Origin: Methylomicrobium sp035916875
Lineage (GTDB): Bacteria; Pseudomonadota; Gammaproteobacteria; Methylococcales; Methylomonadaceae
Reading direction: 5' to 3'
DNA: 64,000 nucleotides
Assembly (NCBI RefSeq): GCF_035916875.1
Contig: NZ_JAXUHN010000076.1
Location: forward strand, 20,388 to 84,387
In this document: positions 55,089 through 62,749 of the stretch, in pieces
Layout of the letters: each line of letters begins with the position of its first letter
Numbering within the stretch: the stretch's first letter is position 1
Notes under the pieces: generated by a model
Told to the model about the DNA's origin: nothing
The model's input: the letters and a program-made list of their open reading frames with translations, nothing else
Database searches by the model: none
Made by a program: the position numbers and the translations under genes

Positions 55089-55918
55089 ATGACTGACCCT
55101 CATAGCCCTCACCAAAACCAACTTCTCAATGCTCTGCCCGCAGCCGAATTCAATCGCCTTTTCCCCCATCTGGAATTGATCCAGATAGGACTCGGTGACG
55201 TTTTGCACGAGTCTGGGGAGATGTTGCGTTACGCTTATTTTCCAACGTCGTGCATCGTGTCCACGTTATACATCATGCAGAACGGCGCGTCTGCCGAAAT
55301 AGCCATGGTCGGCAACGAAGGCATTATCGGCGTCGCCCTATTCATGGGAGGAAGGACCATGCCAAACCGAGCCATAGTGCAGAGCAAGGGCGACGCCTAC
55401 CGGCTACGGGTGCATCAACTGTTGCAGGAGTTCGGCCGCCATGAACAGCTGCATCATTTGCTACTGCGTTATACTCAGTTGCTGATTACCCAGATGGCGC
55501 AGGCGGCGGTTTGCAATCGGCATCATCGGTGGACCAGCAACTTTGCCGATGGCTGCTGTCTAGCCTCGAACGGCTCTCTGCGAATGAGTTGACCGTAACC
55601 CAGGAAATGATCGCCACTATGCTCGGCGTGCGCCGTGAAGGCGTCACGGAGGCGGCCGGAAAATTGCAGCGGGCGGGATTGATTGAATACCACCGTGGCC
55701 ATATCACGGTGCTGGACCGGCCGGGATTGGAAGCGCGGGTCTGCGAGTGCTACCAAGTCGTCAAAACGGAATCCGATCGTCTGCGCCCCCCCCCCACACA
55801 CACACTCCTCAACATCATTGAATTAAGCAGAGCAAAGGCATCTCCCCTTGAGGCAGGCAGAGTTATTGATCCGGGCTCGTATTCGGCTTTCCCCATCAGG
55901 CGTAAGTACGTGCGATAA
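55089..55918 (+). pseudogene. Crp/Fnr-family regulator with a frameshift
   Basis: The cyclic-nucleotide-binding-like domain (YAYFPTSCIVSTLYIMQNGA, EIAMVGNEGIIGVALFMGG) is in the first frame up to about AVCNRHH. The helix-turn-helix part (VTQEMIATMLGVRREGVTEA, AGKLQRAGLIEYHRGHITVL) is in another frame to 55918. Adding one base in CATCATCGG (to CATCATTCGG) near 55525 rejoins them as CNRHHSVDQQLCRW. AGGAG lies 9 nt before ATG 55089. The reading frame also runs through a C10 tract and a CA repeat near its end. It is either inactive or an assembly error. It is a paralogue of the intact gene at 56067. Confidence 0.8.
55786..55805. repeat. C10 homopolymer followed by an AC dinucleotide repeat
   Basis: Ten consecutive C (55786-55795) are followed by five AC units (55796-55805). 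It lies near the 3' end of the frameshifted Crp/Fnr gene, just after the conserved ESDRL ending, so length changes would alter only the extra C-terminal tail. Confidence 0.8.
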
Positions 55919-55951
55919 CGTACAGACCGCGTAAACCTTTTGCATTAGAGT
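55906..55951 (+). promoter_or_regulatory. Class II Crp/Fnr-type promoter, site 6 (intact Crp/Fnr gene)
   Basis: The motif is at 55906-55927, reading towards the gene at 56067 (GTGCGATAACGTACAGAC). TAGAGT at 55946-55951 lies exactly 18 nt further. The predicted start is near 55958, giving a leader of about 110 nt. It overlaps the 3' end of the frameshifted paralogue. Position implies autoregulation if the gene product binds the motif. Confidence 0.7.
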
Positions 55952-56066
55952 AGCCCTTCAGTTAGTGGAGCCATTCTCCCTAACATCGTTGACATGGGAA
56001 TGATCATCACCCGATGATTCTAATTCCTCCTGTCGGATTTCGCTAAACCTCCCCGGAGGATCGCCC

Positions 56067-56774
56067 GTGCCGTCCAGCCAAGCTGTCACCGCCGGCAATC
56101 GACTGCTGGCTTCCATACCCCGCAAGGACCGCGAACAGTTGCTCGCAAAGTGCGAACAAATCCAGCTCACTTTTGCCAACGTGCTCTATCGCGCAGGAGA
56201 ACGCGTTCCCCATGTTTATTTCCCGACCGGCAGCTGCATTTCCCTGGTAACGCCGATTGATGGCGGCGCCAGCTTGGAAGTGGGACTGGTAGGCAATGAA
56301 GGGATGCTGGGCATTGCCCTGATACTGGGCGTCAATGTCGCGCCCTTTCACGCTGTGGTTCAAGGGGCAGGCCCCGCCCTGCGCATCACGGTGCCATCGT
56401 TTCTTCATTTACTCGAACAGAGTTCTGCGCTGAAGCGGGAGTTGAAACGTTACCTTTATGTGTCGCTGAGCCAACTCGCGCAATCAGCCGCCTGCACCCG
56501 CTTCCATGTGGTGGAGGGGCGCCTCGCCTCTTGGCTGTTGATGACGCAGGACAGGGCGCACACCGACAACTTTCATGTCACGCATGTATTTCTGGCCGAT
56601 ATGCTGGGGGTACGACGTGTCGGCATCACCAAAGCGGCAAATTCGCTACAGAACAAAAAGCTCATCAGCTACCGCCGCGGGGATATCAAGATCATCGATC
56701 GAGTCGGCCTGGAAGCCGCTTCTTGCGGGTGTTATCGGACCGATAAAGAAACCTACGAACGGATTCTAGGATAG
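56067..56774 (+). CDS. Crp/Fnr-family transcription regulator
   Basis: The protein has 235 residues. The N-terminal cNMP-type jelly-roll (YRAGERVPHVYFPTGSCISL, EVGLVGNEGMLGIALILGV) lacks the Arg/Ser cluster that binds cAMP and the Cys set of Fnr, so its effector is unknown. A long dimer helix (SLSQLAQSAACTRFHVVEGR) precedes the winged helix (THVFLADMLGVRRVGITKAA, LQNKKLISYRRGDIKIIDRV). The GTG start at 56067 has GGAGGA 6 nt upstream. Predicted site 6 lies in front of it. It is the best candidate in the window to bind the ten-copy palindrome. A perfect hairpin follows the stop. Confidence 0.88.
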   Translation: MPSSQAVTAGNRLLASIPRKDREQLLAKCEQIQLTFANVLYRAGERVPHVYFPTGSCISLVTPIDGGASLEVGLVGNEGMLGIALILGVNVAPFHAVVQGAGPALRITVPSFLHLLEQSSALKRELKRYLYVSLSQLAQSAACTRFHVVEGRLASWLLMTQDRAHTDNFHVTHVFLADMLGVRRVGITKAANSLQNKKLISYRRGDIKIIDRVGLEAASCGCYRTDKETYERILG

Positions 56775-56798
56775 CGCGGATAGCTTAAGCTATCCGCG
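56775..56798. terminator. Perfect palindrome after the Crp/Fnr gene
   Basis: CGCGGATAGCTT/AAGCTATCCGCG is a perfect 24-bp palindrome directly following the stop codon at 56774. It can form a strong stem with a minimal loop. There is only a short T-poor tail, so it may need Rho or act on mRNA stability. Confidence 0.6.
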
Positions 56799-56927
56799 AA
56801 TTACTTACGATTAGCCATAAACAAGCCGCCATGAAAATCGCTGGCGTACAAGCCCAATTGCCATTACAGGGGCAATAGGACTTGTATCCCCCGGATACTG
56901 TTGAACACAGGCCGCACTTATCTTCGC

Positions 56928-58064
56928 TTAGAAATGGTAATGCGCTCCCAAGCCGATATATTCCACTTTATCCTTATAAAACTGCCCGCTAGGAGTGAAA
57001 CCGTTATAGTATTCCACAAGCACCTGAAGCTTACGACCCAGGACTTGTAAATTATCGAATTCTACGCCTGCCCTAGCCGAGACATCGGTATTCCAGTTAT
57101 TTTCTTCAAAACTCTTGATGTCAACCGCGACAACAGGCCGCATTGAGGCAACATCGATGCGCCAAGGGCTTCGAAACTCAACGCCGTATTGCACCGACCA
57201 CGGCTTAAGAGTCGAAGGTTCGGTATGGAACAGACCGCCCCCGCCGCCGTACAGGCGCACGCCAAAGGGCAGCTCATAAGAGAGTCGCAGATCGGCTCCT
57301 TCGTAACTGAGGTTGACGCGCTCGAATTTCGTGTTGATTTTGCGCAGCAGAAATTCGTCGCCAAGATGTGAACTCTGATGATAAAGTCGACTAAACGCGG
57401 AAAATTGCCCGGCGCGCACGCTCGAATAGAGGGATGCAATAAAATCGGTATTGACCAGATCAGACGATGAAGCATCCAGATTGAAGTCACTAAAGACCCC
57501 GGCCTGAATTCCTGTTTCCCATTGCGCAGTGGATTGCCCGAAGTTGCCGCGGTAAAACGGTATCGTTTCACCGAAACTGACGGAGGCGATATCGGTTCCG
57601 TCAAAATTGTCGCTCTGATAATTGCGGTAAGCCGCCGAGAAATGCGCCCAGCGCGGATCCGCCAATAAAGGCTTGAATAAATGCCCCGCAGGCAGAAGCC
57701 CTGTGGGCAAAATAACGGATTCGGATACCGACACCGTCTTATCACCGGAAACCTGGACAAGCCCTGAAGCCCCGCCCATCGGCTGTTGGCCAGCCGTTTC
57801 CGATGTCTTTACCGCATTAACGCCGGGGACTTTCGCTAAAAGCTGTACCGCCTTGGTTCGGTCGGCAGCTTCCAGACCGCCTACCGGCAAAGTAATGACG
57901 CCATCCCGTACCGTTAATGACGGCATCTCAAGATTTAAGTCATGTTTTAACACGCCTGCGGCATAGCCGGCAATGTAAGCATCATCCTGAGCCGTGGCAT
58001 GCGCAAGAGATGCGGGCATCAGCAGTACGCCCAGAACCGCTATCAATCGACAATACACCATCAT
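56928..58064 (-). CDS. DUF1207 protein with BON-like N-terminal segment
   Basis: The protein has 378 residues: a signal peptide (cleavage near AHA/TAQ), a BON-like stretch (VRDGVITLPVGGLEAADRTK, LLAKVPGVNAVK, about 50-88) and a DUF1207 domain (about 125-378: LFKPLLADPRWAHFSAAYRN, GGGGGLFHTEPSTLKPWSVQ, VQYGVEFRS), ending in HYHF as outer-membrane beta-barrels do. It is probably an outer-membrane protein. Its ATG overlaps the stop of the upstream BON lipoprotein gene (TAATG), so they are coupled. Function is unknown. Confidence 0.82.
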   Translation of the reverse strand: MMVYCRLIAVLGVLLMPASLAHATAQDDAYIAGYAAGVLKHDLNLEMPSLTVRDGVITLPVGGLEAADRTKAVQLLAKVPGVNAVKTSETAGQQPMGGASGLVQVSGDKTVSVSESVILPTGLLPAGHLFKPLLADPRWAHFSAAYRNYQSDNFDGTDIASVSFGETIPFYRGNFGQSTAQWETGIQAGVFSDFNLDASSSDLVNTDFIASLYSSVRAGQFSAFSRLYHQSSHLGDEFLLRKINTKFERVNLSYEGADLRLSYELPFGVRLYGGGGGLFHTEPSTLKPWSVQYGVEFRSPWRIDVASMRPVVAVDIKSFEENNWNTDVSARAGVEFDNLQVLGRKLQVLVEYYNGFTPSGQFYKDKVEYIGLGAHYHF

Positions 58065-58681
58065 TAATTGCTCGGTGTACTGGCTTTGACAACCAGATCA
58101 GATTGCACTGATTTGACGTTCGGCTGGCTACTGGCCAGTGCTACCGCTTTTCCGATGCTTTGCTCGGACTCCACCGCGCCGCTCAACCTGACTGCGCCAT
58201 TCACCGTAGTCACTTCAATTTGAAACGACTTCAGGAAGGGATCATTTAGTAGCGCCGCCTTAACCTTCATGGTAATTACCGAATCATCGATGTATTCTCC
58301 CGCGGTCTGGGCTTTCTCGGTCACCGACTCCTTTGCGCTTTCCAGTTTTTTTTCTGCATTTTCCGTCGCTTGATCAACGTTTTGTTGAGTCTTTTCCAAT
58401 GCTTCCTTAGAAGCGTCTGTCTTTCCCTCGATGTAGTCTCCGGCTCTGCCGGCCTGCCGATCCAATGACTCCTTTGCCGCATCAATCTTTTGCTCAGCCC
58501 TGTCAGCCGCTTGCTCAATCTTTTGCTCGGCTTTTTCAGCCGCTTGATCGATTTTTGGCCCTGCCTTTTCCGCGGTTCCTTCTTTTTCGCAACCGGCCAA
58601 CCCAAGCACTGCGGATAAGCAGGCCATTAGAAGAATTTTATGGGCTGACAGAGTTTGCTTGTATTCATTGATTGTTTTCAT
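58064..58681 (-). CDS. BON-domain lipoprotein with apolipoprotein-like helical repeats
   Basis: The protein has 205 residues. The signal ends in GLAGC (lipobox). Residues about 25-120 form 11-residue-type amphipathic repeats (AAEKAEQKIEQAADRAEQKI, LEKTQQNVDQATENAEKKLE). A BON domain follows (YIDDSVITMKVKAALLNDPF, VNGAVRLSGAVESEQSI, VKSVQSDLVVK), as in OsmY-type periplasmic stress proteins that bind membranes. ATG 58681 is chosen for the lipoprotein signal; AAGGA lies upstream. Predicted site 7 lies about 150 bp upstream. Confidence 0.88.
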   Translation of the reverse strand: MKTINEYKQTLSAHKILLMACLSAVLGLAGCEKEGTAEKAGPKIDQAAEKAEQKIEQAADRAEQKIDAAKESLDRQAGRAGDYIEGKTDASKEALEKTQQNVDQATENAEKKLESAKESVTEKAQTAGEYIDDSVITMKVKAALLNDPFLKSFQIEVTTVNGAVRLSGAVESEQSIGKAVALASSQPNVKSVQSDLVVKASTPSN

Positions 58682-58809
58682 GGGTTTGTCCTTATGTATT
58701 GTGTTTTTAAAATGAGTCGAATGCACAGAAGTATTCCCATTAAAAAAATACGTTTGAAGAATAAATCGCTCTATTTGAATCAAGCGCATTGCGCTAGGAT
58801 CATGGTTTT

Positions 58810-58855
58810 AAGCTATCAACAAAATTAGGTTTAGTCTGTACGGTACCGTACATAA
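58810..58855 (-). promoter_or_regulatory. Class II Crp/Fnr-type promoter, site 7 (BON-DUF1207)
   Basis: The motif at 58834-58855 contains the perfect 16-bp palindrome TGTACGGTACCGTACA. TAGCTT on the minus strand at 58815-58810 lies exactly 18 nt away. The predicted transcription start is near 58803, leaving a leader of about 120 nt before the BON gene. This is the most symmetric of the ten sites. Confidence 0.75.
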
Positions 58856-58879
58856 AACCCGATTTGAAGTCAGGTTTTA
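58852..58879 (-). terminator. Terminator-like hairpin downstream of the OmpA gene
   Basis: ATAAAACC and GGTTTTAT pair across 12 bases, giving on the minus strand a stem whose 3' arm is GGTTTTAT. It lies between the OmpA stop (58931) and promoter site 7, and touches the upstream edge of that site. Confidence 0.5.
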
Positions 58880-58930
58880 TGGGTGATGGCGTTGAGAAAA
58901 TTACGGCCTATTTTTCGGCTTTAAACTTGG

Positions 58931-59962
58931 TCAATCGCCGATCCAGATCAACTCGATACGACGGTTTTCGGACCGACCTTCTTCCGTGCTGTTATCGGCA
59001 ATAGGCCGGGTTTCTCCGTAGCCGTGCGCAATCAGTTTGTTGGTCACTCCTTTCGTTTTAAGGTAATCAACCACTGACTCTGAACGGCGTTGCGACAACT
59101 TCATATTGTAGCGGTCGGTACCTTCGCTACTGGCGTGGCCCTGGACTTCAATATCGTTTTTCTGCGGATAAGCCAGCAGACTTTCCACGACACCATCCAA
59201 TATGGTCATCGCCTTCGGCGTCAACTCGGCTGAATCGTATTTAAAATTGACTCCCTTAAGTACAAGCCTGACCAAGCAACCGTTTACGTCAACCTTGCTG
59301 TCTTTGATGGAGCCGGGACATTGATCCAAGCAGTCGTTGACGCCGTCAGCATCCGAATCGCGGGTGGAGCAATCGTCAACCGGAGCAGCAGCGAGCGGGG
59401 GCTCGGGCTTGGCGACGGCCGTCGGCTTGGCGCCAAACGGAATAACAAAACCGACGTTAACCGTCATGTCATGAAATTCGTCTGTGCCGGGCTGAACCTG
59501 AGCATTCAAATTGTTGTTGTAACGATAACGCACATCGCCGCGGAGCAGAAAGTTGTCGTGAAGCTCGTAGGTTAAACCCGCGCCGGCTTCGCCTATGAAA
59601 CCGGCGCCGCAATCAACAGAACCACAACTGTTCATGCCGCCCAATCCGACGACCGCATAAGGCGAAAGCTTGTCACGGAAGAAATAATACTGCACGTCAG
59701 CGGTGCCGCCACTCAGGCTCCAGGGGCCGAACTCTTCGTAAAACCCCTTGACCTCGACGTTGAAATGTTGATCGATGATCTTGCCAAAGCCCATGCCTCC
59801 CCCCCAGCCGTCGCTTGCATTCCGATCACCACCGGAGTTAACGAATGAACCGAAAGGCGCGATGTAAAAACGGTCGTCCTGGAATTGCTCGGCAGCCTGC
59901 GCCAGAGGCAGCAAACCCGCGCTAGCTAATGAGGCGATCGTGAATAAATTTTTTTTCAACAT
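58931..59962 (-). CDS. OmpA/OprF-like outer-membrane protein
   Basis: The protein has 343 residues: a signal peptide (cleavage near AQA/AEQ), an eight-strand beta-barrel (about 25-185), a TSP3-like acidic Cys-containing linker (DSDADGVNDCLDQCPGS, about 203-220) and an OmpA_C peptidoglycan-binding domain (KYDSAELTPKAMTILDGVVE, VQGHASSEGTDRYNMKLSQR, GRSENRRIEL). It links the outer membrane to the cell wall. Divergent promoter sites 8 and 9 lie in the 490-bp gap to the BON-DUF883 operon. AAGGAAAC before the ATG is a plausible ribosome site. Confidence 0.92.
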   Translation of the reverse strand: MLKKNLFTIASLASAGLLPLAQAAEQFQDDRFYIAPFGSFVNSGGDRNASDGWGGGMGFGKIIDQHFNVEVKGFYEEFGPWSLSGGTADVQYYFFRDKLSPYAVVGLGGMNSCGSVDCGAGFIGEAGAGLTYELHDNFLLRGDVRYRYNNNLNAQVQPGTDEFHDMTVNVGFVIPFGAKPTAVAKPEPPLAAAPVDDCSTRDSDADGVNDCLDQCPGSIKDSKVDVNGCLVRLVLKGVNFKYDSAELTPKAMTILDGVVESLLAYPQKNDIEVQGHASSEGTDRYNMKLSQRRSESVVDYLKTKGVTNKLIAHGYGETRPIADNSTEEGRSENRRIELIWIGD

Positions 59963-60193
59963 GATAGTTTCCTTGAATGTAATAAAAAAATGGGAATCGG
60001 TAAAAGCACATTCAGTGTGTCGCCAAATCCAAGGGGCATTCTTGGCTCACTTCATGTTTGAATCCGCGCCATCAATTACACGGAGATGCAAATGAATCGG
60101 TTTGTGAGTCCTAAGAGCCTCCTGATTTCCCGTCTCGATAAACCAACGAATTTACGGCGCGCAGTACAGATGTTGCTAAAAAATCTCAGAAGT

Positions 60194-60240
60194 AGCTTAA
60201 CGGCAACATTAGCGATTCGTCGGTGCGGCACCACACATAA
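60194..60240 (-). promoter_or_regulatory. Class II Crp/Fnr-type promoter, site 8 (OmpA)
   Basis: The motif is at 60219-60240 (GTCGGTGCGG then CACCACACATAA). TAAGCT on the minus strand at 60199-60194 lies 19 nt away. The predicted start is near 60187, so the OmpA leader would be about 225 nt. It is back-to-back with site 9; dyad centres are about 52 bp apart. Confidence 0.65.
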
Positions 60241-60270
60241 GGCTAACCCGCTGATCCACCTTGCTTGCCT

Positions 60271-60316
60271 GTATGTGCGCTACCGTACCGACTATGGCTT
60301 TTTTTGCGGCTAAAGT
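60271..60316 (+). promoter_or_regulatory. Class II Crp/Fnr-type promoter, site 9 (BON-DUF883 operon)
   Basis: The motif is at 60271-60292 (GTATGTGCGC then TACCGTACCGAC), reading right. TAAAGT at 60311-60316 lies exactly 18 nt further. The predicted start is near 60323, about 130 nt before the BON gene. Confidence 0.72.
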
Positions 60317-60452
60317 GGTATCAAGGTTTAGGGCGAATTCGGCAGCGGGGAGGTGGACGATTGCTTTAACCTTCCGGGATAGGCCCTCTTAACTAAAGAT
60401 TGAGTCATCAAAACCTTATTTTATTTTTTCACGCGTTACTGGAGAATGAGTC

Positions 60453-60767
60453 ATGAAAAACCTTAATCAATTTTTTTCCGCTTTTGTGATGGCCCTGATG
60501 TTAATGACTGCCGTAGGTTGCGCATCGACGCCAAGACATGAGGGATCCGGCGAGTATGTTGACGACAGCGTCATCACGACTAAAGTCAAGGCAATGTTAT
60601 TCGATGAGCCCAATCTGAGATCCGGCCAGATCAATGTTGAAACGTTCAAGGGCGTGGTTCAATTGAGCGGTTTCGTGAGTTCCCAGGCCGATATTAACAC
60701 TGCGATCGAAGTTGCGCGCAAGGTCCCAGGCGTTAAATCGGTCAAGAATGACATGCGGCTCAAATAG
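60453..60767 (+). CDS. BON-domain lipoprotein
   Basis: This is a 104-residue protein with lipobox TAVGC. A single BON domain fills the rest: EYVDDSVITTKVKAMLFDEP, FKGVVQLSGFVSSQADINTA, VARKVPGVKSVKNDM. It resembles a single-domain OsmY/YraP-type envelope protein thought to bind phospholipids. A GGAG site precedes the ATG. It leads a four-gene plus-strand operon and follows promoter site 9. Confidence 0.9.
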   Translation: MKNLNQFFSAFVMALMLMTAVGCASTPRHEGSGEYVDDSVITTKVKAMLFDEPNLRSGQINVETFKGVVQLSGFVSSQADINTAIEVARKVPGVKSVKNDMRLK

Positions 60768-60781
60768 AGGAGAATGCCACG

Positions 60782-61012
60782 ATGGAAACTATAGATAAAG
60801 CATCTCTCTCCGCACATGAAGCGGTCGATAAGATCGCCAGTGCGACCAATCAGGCATGTGAAGCGCTTGGCGATAAAGGTAAGCAGCTTCAAAATGCCGA
60901 GAAACAAGTCGTGGAGAATTGTCGCGGTTATATCCGCGACAATCCGATAACATCGCTGGGAATCGCGGTAGCGGCCGGCTTTCTTTTGAGCAGGCTGTTG
61001 AGCGGCCGTTAG
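60782..61012 (+). CDS. DUF883 (ElaB/YqjD/CsbD-like) membrane-anchored protein
   Basis: The protein has 76 residues: a long amphipathic helix (LSAHEAVDKIASATNQACEA) and a C-terminal transmembrane anchor with the typical DUF883 ending (YIRDNPITSLGIAVAAGFLL, SRLLSGR). YqjD/ElaB of E. coli associate with ribosomes at the inner membrane in stationary phase; the same role here is inference. GGAG lies before the ATG, 14 nt after the BON gene. Confidence 0.9.
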   Translation: METIDKASLSAHEAVDKIASATNQACEALGDKGKQLQNAEKQVVENCRGYIRDNPITSLGIAVAAGFLLSRLLSGR

Positions 61013-61031
61013 CATTAGGCTTTCAAACAAC

Positions 61032-61472
61032 ATGGACGCGAACGCTGGAAAAGATGAAACTCCTGAGCGCACTGCTACATGCGGAGCTTCGTCCAACGCT
61101 TCCGGCGTGCTGGAGGATGTATGCTCATTATGGCATGAACTGCTGGGGTTAAGCCATGATCGCTTCCGGCTCGCCGCGCTGGAAACGCGGCGGGCGGGCG
61201 AGAGCTTGGTGACCATGATCATAGCGGCAGTGATGTTGGCCGTCTTGCTGAGCGGGGCGTGGCTGGGACTCATGGCCGCCGCCGTGGCCATGCTGGTCGA
61301 GCATGGCATCGTGGTAAGCAGCGCCATACTGCTTGCCGTCGCTGCCAATTTGCTGCTCGCGCTGATCCTCTGTGGTGTAATACGCCGCAAGAGCCGTTAT
61401 CTTCGATTCCCCGCGACCCTCCGCAGTCTTCAGCCCATTCCTCCAAGGCGCCAGGAAGTGGAGAAATCATGA
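61032..61472 (+). CDS. Phage-holin-family/YqjE-like membrane protein (DUF1469)
   Basis: The 146 residues include an N-terminal amphipathic region (LEDVCSLWHELLGLSHDRFR), LAALETRRAGESLVTM, and two transmembrane hairpin helices (about 58-85 and 90-115) as in Phage_holin_3_6/DUF1469 proteins. In E. coli yqjE follows yqjD, matching the DUF883 gene immediately upstream here. It overlaps the next gene by 4 nt (ATGA). The role is unknown; it is not a phage gene by context. Confidence 0.82.
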   Translation: MDANAGKDETPERTATCGASSNASGVLEDVCSLWHELLGLSHDRFRLAALETRRAGESLVTMIIAAVMLAVLLSGAWLGLMAAAVAMLVEHGIVVSSAILLAVAANLLLALILCGVIRRKSRYLRFPATLRSLQPIPPRRQEVEKS

Positions 61473-61930
61473 TGAAGGCCACACTTCCAAATCGAATTAA
61501 GCCCCCGTCGCTGACGGCTCAAATCAGGGATGCGGAGCTGCGGGTGTTGAAACGTCAGCGGGGGGTCGGTGTTCGCACTGATATGCTGGTACAGAAGATA
61601 CATCAACAGATGTCTGCTCCTGCAACCTTGCTGCTGGCGGCCGGCATCGGATATATCCTTGGCGAAATCACCCAGCGCCAAAGCCCCAAATTCCGTGGCG
61701 ACGTTGCTGCCGGGACTACACCCTTGAGGTCCGCGCTAAACCTTATGACTTCGGTTCAAACTTTTTACAGAGCCTTGCCTCTCGTCTGGCTGATGAAGTC
61801 GTTCCGCCAACCTGGCGCGCGGAGTCAAGCGCCCGAACGGCAATTTCCACCTGGTGCCGAGCGGTTTCCGGTACAGCAGACGGCAGGTCCGCCGAAGAAC
61901 TCTCAAAACAATAGCGCGCTTAAATGTTAA
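61469..61930 (+). CDS. YqjK-position protein of the DUF883-YqjE operon
   Basis: The protein has 153 residues. A basic N-terminus (IRDAELRVLKRQRGVGVRTD), one hydrophobic segment (ATLLLAAGIGYILGEIT, about 50-66), a second weaker one (about 90-110) and a Pro/Gln-rich tail are visible. It starts within the stop of the YqjE-like gene (ATGA overlap), so translation is coupled. Its position corresponds to yqjK in E. coli, but sequence similarity cannot be claimed from inspection. Confidence 0.6.
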   Translation: MMKATLPNRIKPPSLTAQIRDAELRVLKRQRGVGVRTDMLVQKIHQQMSAPATLLLAAGIGYILGEITQRQSPKFRGDVAAGTTPLRSALNLMTSVQTFYRALPLVWLMKSFRQPGARSQAPERQFPPGAERFPVQQTAGPPKNSQNNSALKC

Positions 61931-61990
61931 TGGCATGGCAAGCCGCTGGTATGGCTTAAAAGAACCTTGGTCTTTTTATCGGCTCAGCCT

Positions 61991-62212
61991 CTAGCTCTTC
62001 TTGCTCGCAAAAAGTAGAAGCCCGCCACCGATTACTATCGCGCCCACACCAGCCCACACCGGGATATTGACCGTCTGCGTGTCTTTGACCGTCATCTCGA
62101 GCGGGCCTATCTTGGCTTCCTGAGTTTCCCGGGTATAACTAAATTGGCCATACACCAACCCCAACACGCCGGCGATCATCAACACGACTGCCACGATTTT
62201 AACTGTGCTCAT
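61991..62212 (-). CDS. Small two-helix membrane protein
   Basis: This 73-residue protein has two transmembrane helices (about 6-25 and 52-70) flanking a polar loop with the order YGQFSYTRETQEAKIGPLEM then TVNIPVWAGV. The GPLExT...IPVWAG pattern is one I recall from small DUF3185-like proteins, but I am not certain of the number. A GGGGTAAG ribosome site precedes the ATG. It lies in a run of minus-strand small membrane and stress genes. Confidence 0.65.
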   Translation of the reverse strand: MSTVKIVAVVLMIAGVLGLVYGQFSYTRETQEAKIGPLEMTVKDTQTVNIPVWAGVGAIVIGGGLLLFASKKS

Positions 62213-62263
62213 CTTACCCCTCCTCTCTATAAAACATTCTGAGTCCCGGCGCCAAATGCGGCT

Positions 62264-62355
62264 CGACCGGATTCAAACATGATCCGGTCGTATCAAGAAA
62301 TTAAAGGCGAACCTGGAAGCCGTCATTATGGAGATGGAATGAGGGCTTCCAGGTT
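62264..62355 (-). other. Two tandem hairpins in a 200-bp gap
   Basis: CGACCGGAT (62264-62272) pairs with ATCCGGTCG (62282-62290). AACCTGGAAGCC (62310-62321) pairs with GGCTTCCAGGTT (62344-62355). Both stems are perfect (9 and 12 bp). They lie downstream of the 62416-62562 gene and upstream of the 61991-62212 gene, both on the minus strand. They may terminate the first transcript or belong to a structured leader or small RNA; there is no T tract. Confidence 0.45.
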
Positions 62356-62415
62356 GCCTATTATTGCCGGACAGCTCCGACCGATACGGCGTTGGCCAAG
62401 CGCATCTTAGTGTCG

Positions 62416-62562
62416 CTAGACACGTCTGCCTTGTATGACACGCAGCACGATCACGATGACCGCTATGACCAATAGAATATGAATGAACCCGCCGAGTGTG
62501 TACGAGGAAACCAAACCCAGCAGCCAGAGGATAATTAAAAGGATCGCTAAAGTTTCAAGCAT
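62416..62562 (-). CDS. Lmo0937-family small membrane protein
   Basis: This is a 48-residue protein: MLETLAILLIILWLLGLVSS, YTLGGFIHILLVIAVIVIVL, RVIQGRRV. The LWLLGLVxxYTxGGFIHILLVIA pattern (split here) identifies the lmo0937-type family, two helices of unknown function often induced with CsbD and general-stress genes. GGAG lies 9-10 nt before the ATG. Confidence 0.88.
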   Translation of the reverse strand: MLETLAILLIILWLLGLVSSYTLGGFIHILLVIAVIVIVLRVIQGRRV

Positions 62563-62749
62563 GTGCGCATCTCCGTAAGAGGCCGTCAATCGACCGTGTT
62601 TTGAACCATCGATCAGAATATGAAGCAGTCACCGATAAACCGATTAGCCTCATGTTCATCTTCTGTGAGAAAGGTATTTGAGAGCATCTCGTTGCCATTA
62701 TGCAGGCAAGCTTATCCAAACTTGCCTACACACATCTACAATCGTCGTT

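Noticed and set aside
60086..60313. 75-codon frame between OmpA and BON genes
   Set aside because: It covers both regulatory sites 8 and 9; codon pattern follows the sites rather than a protein.
61032..61472. Phage-holin annotation as a sign of prophage
   Set aside because: The DUF1469 family is named phage holin but here sits in a yqjDEK-like operon; no phage genes surround it.
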